Source: Dehalococcoidia bacterium (GTDB taxonomy: Bacteria; Chloroflexota; Dehalococcoidia; Tepidiformales; Tepidiformaceae). Taken from it: DNA of 38,144 nt. The DNA lies in the NCBI GenBank assembly GCA_007118095.1, contig SKSF01000201.1:1-38144 (forward strand). Reading direction: 5' to 3'. Both the position numbers and the translations under genes were made by a program. The notes below the pieces were generated by a model that saw only the letters and a list, made by a program, of their open reading frames with translations, had not been told where the DNA came from and ran no database searches. This document shows, piece after piece, positions 6,934 through 14,285 of the stretch (positions are counted from its first letter, which is position 1; each line of letters opens with the position of its first letter).

Positions 6934-8352
6934 CTATTCCCCGGGGTCGTCGAAGTCGACGGGTTCGGCGGGATCGTCTGTCCGGAGCACCCAGTCTTCG
7001 AACTTCGCGAGGCGCTGGCGGAAGCGGAGGTCGACCTGGCCGGTGGGGCCGTTGCGGTGCTTCGCCACGTTGACCTGCGCGACGCCGCGCGGGTAGGCGC
7101 TTTCGGGCATGTCCGGGTGGAGCTGGGCCCACTGTTCGGGGGTGACGTACATCTCTTCGCGGCTGAGGAACATGACGATGTCGGCGTCCTGCTCGATGGA
7201 GCCGGAGTCGCGGAGGTCGGAAAGCTGCGGTGTGTGCGGCTGCCGGTGTTCGACGGCACGGGAGAGCTGCGCGAGCGCGAGGATGGGGACGTCGAGCTCA
7301 CGGGCGAGGCCTTTGAGCGTGCGGGAGATGTAGCTGATTTCCTGCTGGCGGTTTTCGCGCCCGCCCGAGCCTTCGCCCTGCATGAGCTGGAGGTAGTCGA
7401 TGATGACCATGTCGAGGCCGCGTTCGCCGGCGAGGCGGCGGGCCTTGGCCCGGAGCTCCGCGACCGGGAGGGAGGGGGAGTCGTCGAACCAGATGTTCGC
7501 GTCGGAGAGCTCACCTGTGGCGCGGATGATGCGACGCTCTTCGAGTTCCGTCTGCATGCCGAGGCGAAGCCGGGTGCTGTCGACGCCGGATTCGGCGGAG
7601 AGGAGGCGTACCGCGAGCTGCTCGGCGGACATTTCGAGCGAGAAGAAGGCGACGTTCGCGCCCTGGTTGATGGCGGCGTTCCGTGCCATGCCCAGGGCGA
7701 AGCTGGACTTCCCCACGGAGGGGCGGGCGCCAATGATGACCAGGTCGGAGCGTTTGAAGCCGCCTACCAAGGTATCGAGGTCGTTGTAACCGCTCAGGAT
7801 GGCGTCAAGGGCGCGCCGTTCCTCTTCGGCGGCGTCCTGTTCGAGGAAGGACTGGAGGACCTGGCTGATGTGAACGAACTCGCGGAAGTTCTCGCCAGTT
7901 CGGAGCCGTTGCAGGAGGTCTTCGGAGCGAGCGAAGACTTCTTCCTGGTCGGCCGGGGCCTCGTAGGCCATCTGGAGGATGCCTGTAGCGGCGTGGATCA
8001 GCCCGCGGTAGGTGCTGTCGCGCTTGACGAGCCGGGCGTAAAACTCGACGCCGACGCTGGTGGGGAGGCGGCGGATGAGCTCGGCCAGGTAGGTCTGGCC
8101 ACCGACTTCTTCGAGGCGGTCTTCGCGGGCGAGCTCATGGGCGACGGTGATCTGATTGATGGCCTCGTCGCGGTTCCAGAGCGCGATGCAAGCGTCGTAG
8201 ATCCAGCCGTTCTTTTCGCGGAAGAAGTCAGCGCCCTTGAGGATGGGCGATACGTGGAAGATCGCTTCGGGGTCGACGAGGAGGGCGGCGATAACCGCCT
8301 CCTCGGCCTCGATATCGTGCGGGGGGAGACGCTCGAGAAGCGGCAGTGTCAT
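6934..8352 (-). CDS. dnaB: Replicative DNA helicase DnaB
   Basis: A 472-residue hexameric replicative helicase, the normal length for the family. The N-terminal all-helical domain (PPHDIEAEEAVIAALLVDPE, about residues 10-110) is followed by the RecA-like ATPase domain, with Walker A GARPSVGKS (208-216), FFSLEMSAEQLAVRLL, Walker B MVIIDYLQLM, and the late motifs PILALAQLSRAVEHR and DLRDSGSIEQDADIVMFLSR. It unwinds DNA ahead of the replication fork on the lagging-strand template. ATG 8352 is 89 bases after rplI. No intein is visible. The next gene, encoding a DnaD-domain protein, begins two bases downstream. Confidence 0.97.
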   Translation of the reverse strand: MTLPLLERLPPHDIEAEEAVIAALLVDPEAIFHVSPILKGADFFREKNGWIYDACIALWNRDEAINQITVAHELAREDRLEEVGGQTYLAELIRRLPTSVGVEFYARLVKRDSTYRGLIHAATGILQMAYEAPADQEEVFARSEDLLQRLRTGENFREFVHISQVLQSFLEQDAAEEERRALDAILSGYNDLDTLVGGFKRSDLVIIGARPSVGKSSFALGMARNAAINQGANVAFFSLEMSAEQLAVRLLSAESGVDSTRLRLGMQTELEERRIIRATGELSDANIWFDDSPSLPVAELRAKARRLAGERGLDMVIIDYLQLMQGEGSGGRENRQQEISYISRTLKGLARELDVPILALAQLSRAVEHRQPHTPQLSDLRDSGSIEQDADIVMFLSREEMYVTPEQWAQLHPDMPESAYPRGVAQVNVAKHRNGPTGQVDLRFRQRLAKFEDWVLRTDDPAEPVDFDDPGE

Positions 8353-8441
8353 TGGACCAGGAGGGATCGACGAAGCGCTGGCCGTGCCCTGTGGGCGCTG
8401 AGAACCTGCACTGCGATCCCGTCTTCCCTCCTTTCGTCCGT

Positions 8442-9071
8442 TTATTCGGTCGTTTCGTCTTCGACGGGCGTCTCGCCGGGTTCTTCGCCGTCACCCTGTT
8501 CGCCGGTGGCCTCGCCAGGCGGGACTTCACCAGCGGCATAGGCTTCTTCGGCCTGACGCTTGGCTTCGGCTTCTTCCTTTGCCGCCTGCTCGGCGCGGAG
8601 CTTTTCGACGATGGGCTTGGACTCTTCGTCAGGCTCAACGTCGACGACGATGGTGGCGGTGACGTTGCGGGTGAGCCGGACGGAGACATCACGCGGGCCA
8701 AGGTCGCGGATGGGCTCGGAGATGAGCACCGTGTGGGGCTCGATTTCGATACCCGCAGTTTGGTGGACCCGGGCGGCGATATCGCGGTTGGTAACGGAGC
8801 CGAAGAGGCGACCCTGGTCGCCGACCTTTGCTTCGATGGTGACGGTGTAGCCGTCGAGGCGTTCGCTGATGGTGCGAGCCTCGGCATCGAGCTTTTCCTG
8901 GCGGCGGGCTTCCTTCTTGGCGAGGGAGTTGGCGTGCTGCAGATTTGTGGATGTCGTCGGACCTGCGATGCCGCGAGGAAGGAGGAAGTTGCGGGCGAAG
9001 CCGTTCTTCACTTCCTTCACATCGCCGACCTGCGCGGTGCCTTCAACGTCCTCAAAGAAGACGACTTTCAT
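8442..9071 (-). CDS. rplI: Ribosomal protein bL9 with acidic C-terminal tail
   Basis: A 209-residue bL9 starting at ATG 9071 (MKVVFFEDVEGTAQVGDVKE, then VKNGFARNFLLPRGIA). The family is usually about 150 residues; the core ends near residue 150 (NVTATIVVDVEP). The remaining 58 residues are rich in Glu, Ala, Gly and Pro (EEAYAAGEVPPGEATGEQGD and on to EDETTE) and look disordered. bL9 binds 23S rRNA near the L1 stalk. Unlike the common rpsF-ssb-rpsR-rplI arrangement, it stands alone at the head of an operon with dnaB, a DnaD-domain gene and a helicase loader. Confidence 0.95.
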   Translation of the reverse strand: MKVVFFEDVEGTAQVGDVKEVKNGFARNFLLPRGIAGPTTSTNLQHANSLAKKEARRQEKLDAEARTISERLDGYTVTIEAKVGDQGRLFGSVTNRDIAARVHQTAGIEIEPHTVLISEPIRDLGPRDVSVRLTRNVTATIVVDVEPDEESKPIVEKLRAEQAAKEEAEAKRQAEEAYAAGEVPPGEATGEQGDGEEPGETPVEDETTE

Positions 9072-9135
9072 CAGACGGACCTCAGCGAGATTGGGGATGC
9101 TTTTCGAGCGTGCACCCGAACCAGAGGTAGTGTGC

Positions 9136-9164
9136 ACGGTATTGCAGCCAGCATAGCCCCTCAA
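9136..9164 (-). promoter_or_regulatory. Candidate promoter of the rplI-dnaB operon
   Basis: On the minus strand a -35-like TTGAGG (9159-9164) and a -10-like TACCGT (9136-9141) are separated by 17 bases, 65 bases upstream of the rplI start. The -35 is a fair match to the sigma-70 consensus and the -10 a poor one. Chosen by eye only. Confidence 0.3.
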
Positions 9165-9255
9165 CCTGTTATGGTCGCGTGTTCGGCGCTTTCACAAAAG
9201 GCTCACGAAGTGCGCGCGTTATGACTTATGCCACATGAGGAGTGTCGGCGACTAA

Positions 9256-9274
9256 CGCGACAAGTGTTGTCGCG
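9256..9274. promoter_or_regulatory. Inverted repeat upstream of the 9309 gene
   Basis: A perfect inverted repeat CGCGACAA-GTG-TTGTCGCG lies 34 bases before the ATG at 9309, in the divergent region shared with rplI. It has no T-run on either side, which argues against a terminator, and its size and symmetry suit a dimeric repressor site. No regulator gene is adjacent. Confidence 0.4.
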
Positions 9275-9308
9275 GGTGCACATCCCGGCCGGGCGCTAGG
9301 CTAGATCC

Positions 9309-10433
9309 ATGCGGTTCGAAGGGCCGGTGTTGATCATCTTCCACGGCGCGCGCCGTGATAGGGGCGTGGAAGCGCTGGTGACGCGTGCGCGCATCGCGGC
9401 AGGGCGCGAGGCAGCGGCCTCGGCGCTCGCGGCGGGATTTGAAGCGGTCATTGTCGCAACGGATACGCCGGACGAATTCGACACCGCGGCACCAGGCATC
9501 TTCGTCGAAGCAGACCCACCGGATATTGAATTCCGGCTGGACCACCGGCTGCGCGAGATCGTGAAGCGATATGGCCTGATGAAGCCGGCCGTGATGGGCG
9601 CGGGCGCGGTGCCGCTGCTGGGCACGGCCGAGTTTCAACTCATTGCCGAGCAACTCAATCAGCGGGATGGACGGTTCATCACGAACAACTTCTTTTCAGG
9701 CGACCTGACCGCGTGGACGCCGGGCGACGCTATCGAACGCGTGGGCGCGTTCACGCGTGACAATCTCCTGCCGCGGCGGCTGCGGGACGAGGCGGGGCTG
9801 GTGCCAGTCGTGTTGCCGCGCACGACGGCTACCCAGTTCGACCTGGACACGCCCGCGGACCTCTGCGTGCTGGCGGTGCAGGAGCGCCTTTCGGCGGGGC
9901 TGCGTGCGGCCATCGACGCTGAGACGCTGCCGCTCGGGCCGTACCGAGCAACCATGCGGGTGCTCTGTGACGCAGGGGCGGAGCTCATTGTGAGCGGACG
10001 CGTTGGCAGCCAGTCGTGGCACTACCTGGAGCGTGAAACCGCCTGCAAGGTGCGCCTCTTCAGCGAGGAACGAGGGATGGCGGCGGCCGGGGCGACGCAC
10101 CTGCCGCGGTCGCTCGTGGGTTACATGCTGGACGACGTTGGGCCTGAGCGGTTCTTGGAGCGGATGGCTGCAATGGGTGACGCGCTGGTGGTGGATACGC
10201 GCGTACTCGAAGCACACGCGGGCGTCGCACCATCGCGGGAAGACCGCTTCCTGGGGGACCTGTTCCGTGCGGACGAGATCCATGAGCCGTTCCTGCGACG
10301 GCTCACGGAAGCAGCGGCTGCCGCTCCCATCCCGGTCCTGGCCGGCGGCCACTCGCTCGTTTCCGGGGGGTTGATGGCGCTAAACGACATCGCCTGGCTG
10401 GAGAACGACCGGCGCGAGGGGCTGATCCGCTAA
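9309..10433 (+). CDS. Unrecognised protein with nucleotidyltransferase-like N-terminus
   Basis: A 374-residue soluble protein that I do not recognise as a named family. The N-terminal 200 residues look like a GT-A nucleotidyltransferase of the MobA/CofC type, with a beta-alpha start (VLIIFHGARRDRGVEALVTR), ITNNFFSGDLTAW and the closing FDLDTPADLCVL, which resembles the D-DTP-DL motif of those enzymes. The usual N-terminal G-rich nucleotide loop is not evident. The C-terminal half (about 205-374) has AELIVSGRVGSQSWHYLERE, VGYMLDDVGPERFLERMAAM and VLAGGHSLVSGGLMALNDIA, with no family I can name. The gene stands alone, divergent from rplI and convergent with the desaturase. A role in cofactor metabolism would be a guess. 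Confidence 0.7.
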   Translation: MRFEGPVLIIFHGARRDRGVEALVTRARIAAGREAAASALAAGFEAVIVATDTPDEFDTAAPGIFVEADPPDIEFRLDHRLREIVKRYGLMKPAVMGAGAVPLLGTAEFQLIAEQLNQRDGRFITNNFFSGDLTAWTPGDAIERVGAFTRDNLLPRRLRDEAGLVPVVLPRTTATQFDLDTPADLCVLAVQERLSAGLRAAIDAETLPLGPYRATMRVLCDAGAELIVSGRVGSQSWHYLERETACKVRLFSEERGMAAAGATHLPRSLVGYMLDDVGPERFLERMAAMGDALVVDTRVLEAHAGVAPSREDRFLGDLFRADEIHEPFLRRLTEAAAAAPIPVLAGGHSLVSGGLMALNDIAWLENDRREGLIR

Positions 10434-10451
10434 CAGCGACCGGCGATGGCG

Positions 10452-11483
10452 TCAGGCCGTTGGAGCACTGCGGCGCCTGAGCGATGCGCTCGCCTCGTGG
10501 AGGTGGCTCCAGGTCTGCCGATAGGCGGCAAAGATGCTGGTGGACTCGTGGGCGATGCCGCGTTCGGCGCAGAACTCTCGCACGATTGCCTGGGCCCGTG
10601 ACAGGTTGTTCCGGGGCATCGTGGGGAAGAGGTGGTGCTCTATCTGATAGTTGAGGCCGCCATAGACGAAGTCGTTGAATGGGTTGCCATCGACGTCGCG
10701 GGAAGTGAGCACCTGCTCACGGAGGAAGTCGAGCCGTTCGTCTTCGCGCACAAGGGGCATGCCCTTGTGGTTAGAGGCGAAGACTGAGCTGTTGTAGAAG
10801 CCAAAGACGGCGAAATGGACAACAGCGAAGGCGGCCGCAAGAAGCACGCTACCGATGGCGAAAAGGATGAGCGCGTAGATGGCAATGTTGGCGGCAATGA
10901 GGGCGAGCTGTACCAGCCGGCCCGGTGCGGGCTCGCGGACAAGGTGCCGGATACTCATTGCGCGCATGCTGAGGGCGCCAAGGAAAAAGAGCACGGGGAG
11001 TACGACGGTCTGAACCGCGATGAGCGGGTGCTGCCAGCGGGGACGGTACTGAATCTCGTCTTCGTCGAAGATGATGAAGGGGATGTCGAGGTCAGGGTCC
11101 TTCTCGACGTGGTTGGGGTTTGCGTGGTGTGCGTTGTGCTTGTTGGCCCACCAGGAGTGGCTGAGGCCCAGCGAGAAGTTCCCCAGGAACAGGCGGAGCA
11201 CGGCATTGAGCCGACGGCCTCGAAATGCCTGCCGGTGGATGACATCATGACTGAGGAGGCCGGTCTGGGTAGACGCGAAAGCGAGAAGAAGCGCATCGGC
11301 CATGATGATGACCGGGTTGGAGGTGAAGAACGGCACGGCCATGGCGAAAAGGAGAAGTGCGACGGTGCCCGTGACCTTGAGGACGTAGTACGCGGTCTGG
11401 GGTTCGAGCAGCCCTTCGGAGCGCACGATGCGCCGGAGCTCAGCATAGTCGTTGCTGGCGGGTTTGGTAGATACAGGGGACAA
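10452..11483 (-). CDS. Membrane fatty acid (acyl-lipid) desaturase
   Basis: A 343-residue integral membrane di-iron desaturase with the three His boxes in order: HDVIH (79-83), HNAHH (116-120) and QIEHH (280-284). The Gln in the third box is typical of front-end and DesA3-like desaturases. Hydrophobic segments lie at about 38-75, 152-175 and 190-230. The family introduces a double bond into acyl chains with O2 and an electron donor, for control of membrane fluidity; the position of the bond cannot be read from the sequence. The apparent start is TTG 11483, preceded by a strong GGGAGGGAGG. It converges on the unrecognised gene ending at 10433. Confidence 0.88.
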   Translation of the reverse strand: MSPVSTKPASNDYAELRRIVRSEGLLEPQTAYYVLKVTGTVALLLFAMAVPFFTSNPVIIMADALLLAFASTQTGLLSHDVIHRQAFRGRRLNAVLRLFLGNFSLGLSHSWWANKHNAHHANPNHVEKDPDLDIPFIIFDEDEIQYRPRWQHPLIAVQTVVLPVLFFLGALSMRAMSIRHLVREPAPGRLVQLALIAANIAIYALILFAIGSVLLAAAFAVVHFAVFGFYNSSVFASNHKGMPLVREDERLDFLREQVLTSRDVDGNPFNDFVYGGLNYQIEHHLFPTMPRNNLSRAQAIVREFCAERGIAHESTSIFAAYRQTWSHLHEASASLRRRSAPTA

Positions 11484-11613
11484 AAAGCCTCCCTCCCGAG
11501 GTACACAGGACCCGGGGGCGGGTTGAGTAAGCGGATCGCTGCACGAACAGAGGGATCCTTGGCGTCATGGTACCAAACGGCAGCAGGTATCGGGAAATCG
11601 AGAGCGAGGGTGC

Positions 11614-12240
11614 TTACATGGCACGCCAGCCGCGCCGCCGCCGCATGATGTAGACGCGGACTTCCCAGCGGCCACGATAAAAGCGGATGTGCTCGGCTAT
11701 GGGTTCGCGCTCGGCTGGCGAAACCTTCCACAGCATCTCGGAGAGTTCACGGTCGAAATGCCAGCGCGTTTCGCTGATTTCGAATCCGACGGCGCGATAA
11801 GAGCGGTGGGCGTGGGTGGCGAAGGCGTTGGTGCTGAGGAGAAACGCGGGGCCACGCGGGAAGCGTTCTTCGAGCCACTGGACGAGTGCATCGACCATGC
11901 GGCGGCAAACGCCACGGCGACCGTGCTCCTCGGGGACATGGACGCCCCAGATGTAGAGGCCGGCTTCGTCGCGAAGGTTGACGGCGATGCGACCGACGGC
12001 GGTTTCGTCTTCGACGGCGACGAAATGGCGATGCGGGCCGCGCTCCTGTGCGCGCCGCAACATCTTTTCGGCTTCAACCGGGTCTTTAAGGTGGGTCATG
12101 TCGAAGGCGTGGTAGGGGAAGCCGCGTTCGGACCAGCCGGCAACCTGCCGGAGGAGGTCGCGGTCCCATGGCCGCAGGACCAGACCGTCACCGCGTATCT
12201 CGGCGGGGTACTGGTTGCTGGAGCGGTTCTGGAGGGCCAT
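11614..12240 (-). CDS. GNAT family N-acetyltransferase
   Basis: A 208-residue protein starting at ATG 12240. It has the GNAT core: LVLRPWDRDLLRQVAGWSER at the start, HFVAVEDETAVGRIAVNLRD, and the acetyl-CoA loop VHVPEEHGRRGVCRRMVDAL. YRAVGFEISETRWHFDRELS closes the fold. The last 15 residues are strongly basic (YIMRRRRGWRAM), and the segment FYRGRWEVRVYIM suggests an added strand. The acceptor is unknown. It is 10 bases downstream of the alpha/beta hydrolase gene on the same strand and is probably co-transcribed with it and with tetR. Confidence 0.82.
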   Translation of the reverse strand: MALQNRSSNQYPAEIRGDGLVLRPWDRDLLRQVAGWSERGFPYHAFDMTHLKDPVEAEKMLRRAQERGPHRHFVAVEDETAVGRIAVNLRDEAGLYIWGVHVPEEHGRRGVCRRMVDALVQWLEERFPRGPAFLLSTNAFATHAHRSYRAVGFEISETRWHFDRELSEMLWKVSPAEREPIAEHIRFYRGRWEVRVYIMRRRRGWRAM

Positions 12241-12250
12241 GGCGGCGGGT

Positions 12251-13069
12251 TCAGGCGGAGGTGGCGCCGCCGATGGGGTGACGGCGGAGGAAGTCGAGCA
12301 CGACTCGCGACGCTTCGTCGCGGAATTCAGTGAAGTAGCCGTGACGGCCACCTTCGACGATGTGGAGTTCGGCGCCGGGGATGCGGTCCGCGAGGAGCGG
12401 AGCGTTCGCGGTGGGGTTTACCTGGTCGTCGTCGCCGTGGATGACGAGGACTGGCGCAGTGATGGTGGGGAGAAGATCCCATGTATCGTGCCCTTCGCTC
12501 GCCTGGTAGTGGAGCTTGCGGGCGTATTCAGGGATGGGACTTTCGATGCGCCGGCGCACGGATGCCACGTATTCGGGGTGCGTCTCGGCGAACTCCGGCG
12601 TCACCATTTGTTCAACCAGAAACCGGACGGCTTCTTCCGGGTCAGTGGGGCGGTTGGCCATCTGCCGGTCAACCTCGGGCGGGCGGGGGATCCCGTGCGG
12701 ATTGCCTGGGGTGGTGCAGCCAAGGACGAGGCCGCCGATGCGATCGGGGTGGTCGATGCCAAGCCACTGGCAGATGCGGCCCCCCATGGAAATGCCGTAG
12801 GCGTGCGCGCGGGGGATATCCAGGTAGTCGAGCAGCGCGATGACGTCGTTGGCAAAGCCACGTGTCGAATAGGCGGGTTCGCCCGGTTTGTCGCTGAGAC
12901 CGGTGCCACGATGGTCGAAGAGGATGACACGGTGCTCGCGAATGAAGTCGTCGCGGGCAAAGTCCCACGTATGGTGGTCGCTCCCCTGCCCGGAAATGAG
13001 AAGGAGTGGCTCACCTTCTCCATGGACTTCGTAATACATGGATATGTCGTTGACCGGCGCGTAAGGCAC
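12251..13069 (-). CDS. Alpha/beta hydrolase
   Basis: A 272-residue alpha/beta hydrolase fold enzyme. Visible elements are FDHRGTGLSDKPGEPAYSTR, the nucleophile elbow GISMG with Ser94, the acid region VIHGDDDQVNP and the catalytic His in EGGRHGYFTEF. It resembles 3-oxoadipate enol-lactonase-like hydrolases, but the substrate is undetermined. I use GTG 13069 because VPYAPVNDISMYYEVHGEGE matches the usual family start; a later ATG at 13039 would cut the first strand. It begins 10 bases after the tetR stop, so it is likely in the same transcript and under the same regulator. Confidence 0.85.
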   Translation of the reverse strand: MPYAPVNDISMYYEVHGEGEPLLLISGQGSDHHTWDFARDDFIREHRVILFDHRGTGLSDKPGEPAYSTRGFANDVIALLDYLDIPRAHAYGISMGGRICQWLGIDHPDRIGGLVLGCTTPGNPHGIPRPPEVDRQMANRPTDPEEAVRFLVEQMVTPEFAETHPEYVASVRRRIESPIPEYARKLHYQASEGHDTWDLLPTITAPVLVIHGDDDQVNPTANAPLLADRIPGAELHIVEGGRHGYFTEFRDEASRVVLDFLRRHPIGGATSA

Positions 13070-13079
13070 ACGCGCAAAG

Positions 13080-13661
13080 TTACGCGCCCGGGCGATGGCC
13101 CGCAACTGCACCGGTGAGCAGGGTGTCGAGGCCTTCGCGGAAGGCTGCTCGCGGGTCCTCATTGAGGCTGAAGAGCCCAGCCAGGTGGAGCGTCGTGTAC
13201 CCATGGACCAGTGACCAAATGCTTTGCGCAATGATGGGCCCCTGTCGTTCGCCTGCCAGGTCGATGGCTGCCTGTACGACGGGGCGAGACGTTTCCCGTT
13301 CAACCGTGGGGGGCGGCTGGCGAGCGGGGGTGCGTGCGGAGAACACGAGGTTGAAGAGGCGGGGGTTTGTCTCGGCGAAGATGATGTATGCGGTAGCCAG
13401 GCGCTCAAGCCGGGCGGTCGGGTGATCGTCGCCATCCGCCTCCGCGGCATCCAGGCGGGCGCGGAGGTCGTGGAGCCCGGCAATCATGAGCTGGAGGAAG
13501 AGGTCATCGCGGCTTTCGACGTATGCATAGAGCGAGGGGGCGCGGACGCCGAGTTCACGTGCCAGGGAGCGCATGGAGAGGGCGTCAGGCCCGCTCTCTT
13601 CGAGCATGGCGCGGGCGGTATCGATGATGGCTGCCTGGTCAAGGCGGCGGGGATGGGGCAT
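13080..13661 (-). CDS. TetR family transcriptional repressor
   Basis: A 193-residue regulator starting at ATG 13661 (MPHPRRLDQAAIIDTARAML). The N-terminal helix-turn-helix is clear (ALSMRSLARELGVRAPSLYA, YVESRDDLFLQL). The C-terminal ligand domain has RLERLATAYIIFAETNPRLF and IWSLVHGYTTLHLAGLFSLN, matching the WHG-type C-terminal domain. The first gene of a tetR-hydrolase-GNAT set, it diverges from the deazaflavin-dependent nitroreductase gene at 13790. Three similar operator-like sites lie in the 128-base gap, one overlapping its own -10-like sequence, which suggests autorepression. The ligand is unknown. A longer frame upstream is not supported because it would run over the sites. Confidence 0.92.
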   Translation of the reverse strand: MPHPRRLDQAAIIDTARAMLEESGPDALSMRSLARELGVRAPSLYAYVESRDDLFLQLMIAGLHDLRARLDAAEADGDDHPTARLERLATAYIIFAETNPRLFNLVFSARTPARQPPPTVERETSRPVVQAAIDLAGERQGPIIAQSIWSLVHGYTTLHLAGLFSLNEDPRAAFREGLDTLLTGAVAGHRPGA

Positions 13662-13662
13662 A

Positions 13663-13675
13663 CCTAACAATGATA
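13663..13675 (+). promoter_or_regulatory. TetR operator-like site 1, overlapping the tetR -10
   Basis: CCTAACAATGATA, the weakest of three related 13-base sites. On the minus strand it contains TATCAT, a 5-of-6 match to the -10 consensus, only eight bases before the tetR ATG. That position suggests a leaderless or nearly leaderless tetR transcript that TetR itself could block. Confidence 0.5.
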
Positions 13676-13717
13676 GCCTTGTGAGCGTCTTGAGGCCCGC
13701 ATACTCCGTCGAGTGCT

Positions 13718-13730
13718 TAACACTGTTAGG
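13718..13730 (-). promoter_or_regulatory. TetR operator-like site 2
   Basis: CCTAACAGTGTTA on the minus strand. Its core, TAACACTGTTA on the plus strand (13718-13728), is a perfect 11-base palindrome as expected for a dimeric TetR. It abuts the -35 of the promoter reading toward 13790. Confidence 0.6.
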
Positions 13731-13731
13731 G

Positions 13732-13760
13732 TTGCGGGCACCACGTCGATACCTTACAGT
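13732..13760 (+). promoter_or_regulatory. Promoter of the deazaflavin nitroreductase gene
   Basis: TTGCGG (13732-13737) and TACAGT (13755-13760) are separated by 17 bases, a good sigma-70-type spacing, with the start expected near 13767 and the ATG at 13790. The -10 lies inside operator-like site 3 and the -35 directly follows site 2. Confidence 0.55.
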
Positions 13761-13764
13761 GTTA
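13752..13764 (+). promoter_or_regulatory. TetR operator-like site 3, covering the -10
   Basis: CCTTACAGTGTTA differs from site 2 at one of 13 bases. It contains the -10 element TACAGT, so a bound repressor would block RNA polymerase at the rightward promoter. Confidence 0.6.
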
Positions 13765-13789
13765 GTCATCCAGATTGAGGGGATAGCAA

Positions 13790-14239
13790 ATGACCGTTGA
13801 AACAGCACAGCACTACAAACGTCCACCTTTTCTCGTTGGACGAGTCGCGAACCCGGTCTTGATGTTGCTCATCAGGCTGGGGATGAGCCCGCGCGGGGCG
13901 CATGTGCTCTGGACGCGTGGCCGGAAGTCGGGGGAGTGGCGGAAGACGCCGGTGAACCCGATGGATTACCAGGGTGCGCGGTACCTGGTGGCGCCGCGCG
14001 GGGACACGCACTGGGCACGGAACATGCTCGCTGACCCGCACGGGGTGCTCCAGGTAGGGAAACGGTCTACCGACATCGCGGTGGAGGTGGTACCGGTGGA
14101 GGAACGGGCCCCCATCCTTCGTGCGTACCTCGACCGGTGGTCGGCGGAGACGGCCTCGCACTTCGGCGTGAACAAGGACATCAGCGTGGACGAGCTCCGC
14201 GAGATTGCGCATCTTCACCCCGTTTTCCGCATCCAGTAG
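13790..14239 (+). CDS. Nitroreductase family deazaflavin (F420)-dependent oxidoreductase
   Basis: A 149-residue split-barrel protein of the Ddn-like group, named for the mycobacterial deazaflavin-dependent nitroreductase. Typical features are HVLWTRGRKSGEWRKTPVNP, YLVAPRGDTHWARNMLADPH and the closing region YLDRWSAETASHFGVN. Relatives bind F420 (some bind FMN or other cofactors) and reduce quinones, nitro compounds or other lipophilic substrates. Binding of F420 here is a family inference. GAGGGG upstream serves as ribosome-binding site. It diverges from the TetR gene, and its promoter elements lie among three operator-like sites, so it is the likely main target of that repressor. Confidence 0.85.
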   Translation: MTVETAQHYKRPPFLVGRVANPVLMLLIRLGMSPRGAHVLWTRGRKSGEWRKTPVNPMDYQGARYLVAPRGDTHWARNMLADPHGVLQVGKRSTDIAVEVVPVEERAPILRAYLDRWSAETASHFGVNKDISVDELREIAHLHPVFRIQ

Positions 14240-14285
14240 TGGCGATTCCACGACTCTGGAGCACCTTCCCTGTACGCTGCCCGGC

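Noticed and set aside
7057-8541. Long plus-strand open frame opposite dnaB
   Set aside because: Antisense shadow of the helicase gene; composition is Val/Ala/Glu/Asp-rich and repetitive, as in other antisense frames of this genome.
13662-13826. Longer TetR start at 13826
   Set aside because: It would cover the operator-like sites and even overlap the divergent gene; the family begins at the ATG at 13661.
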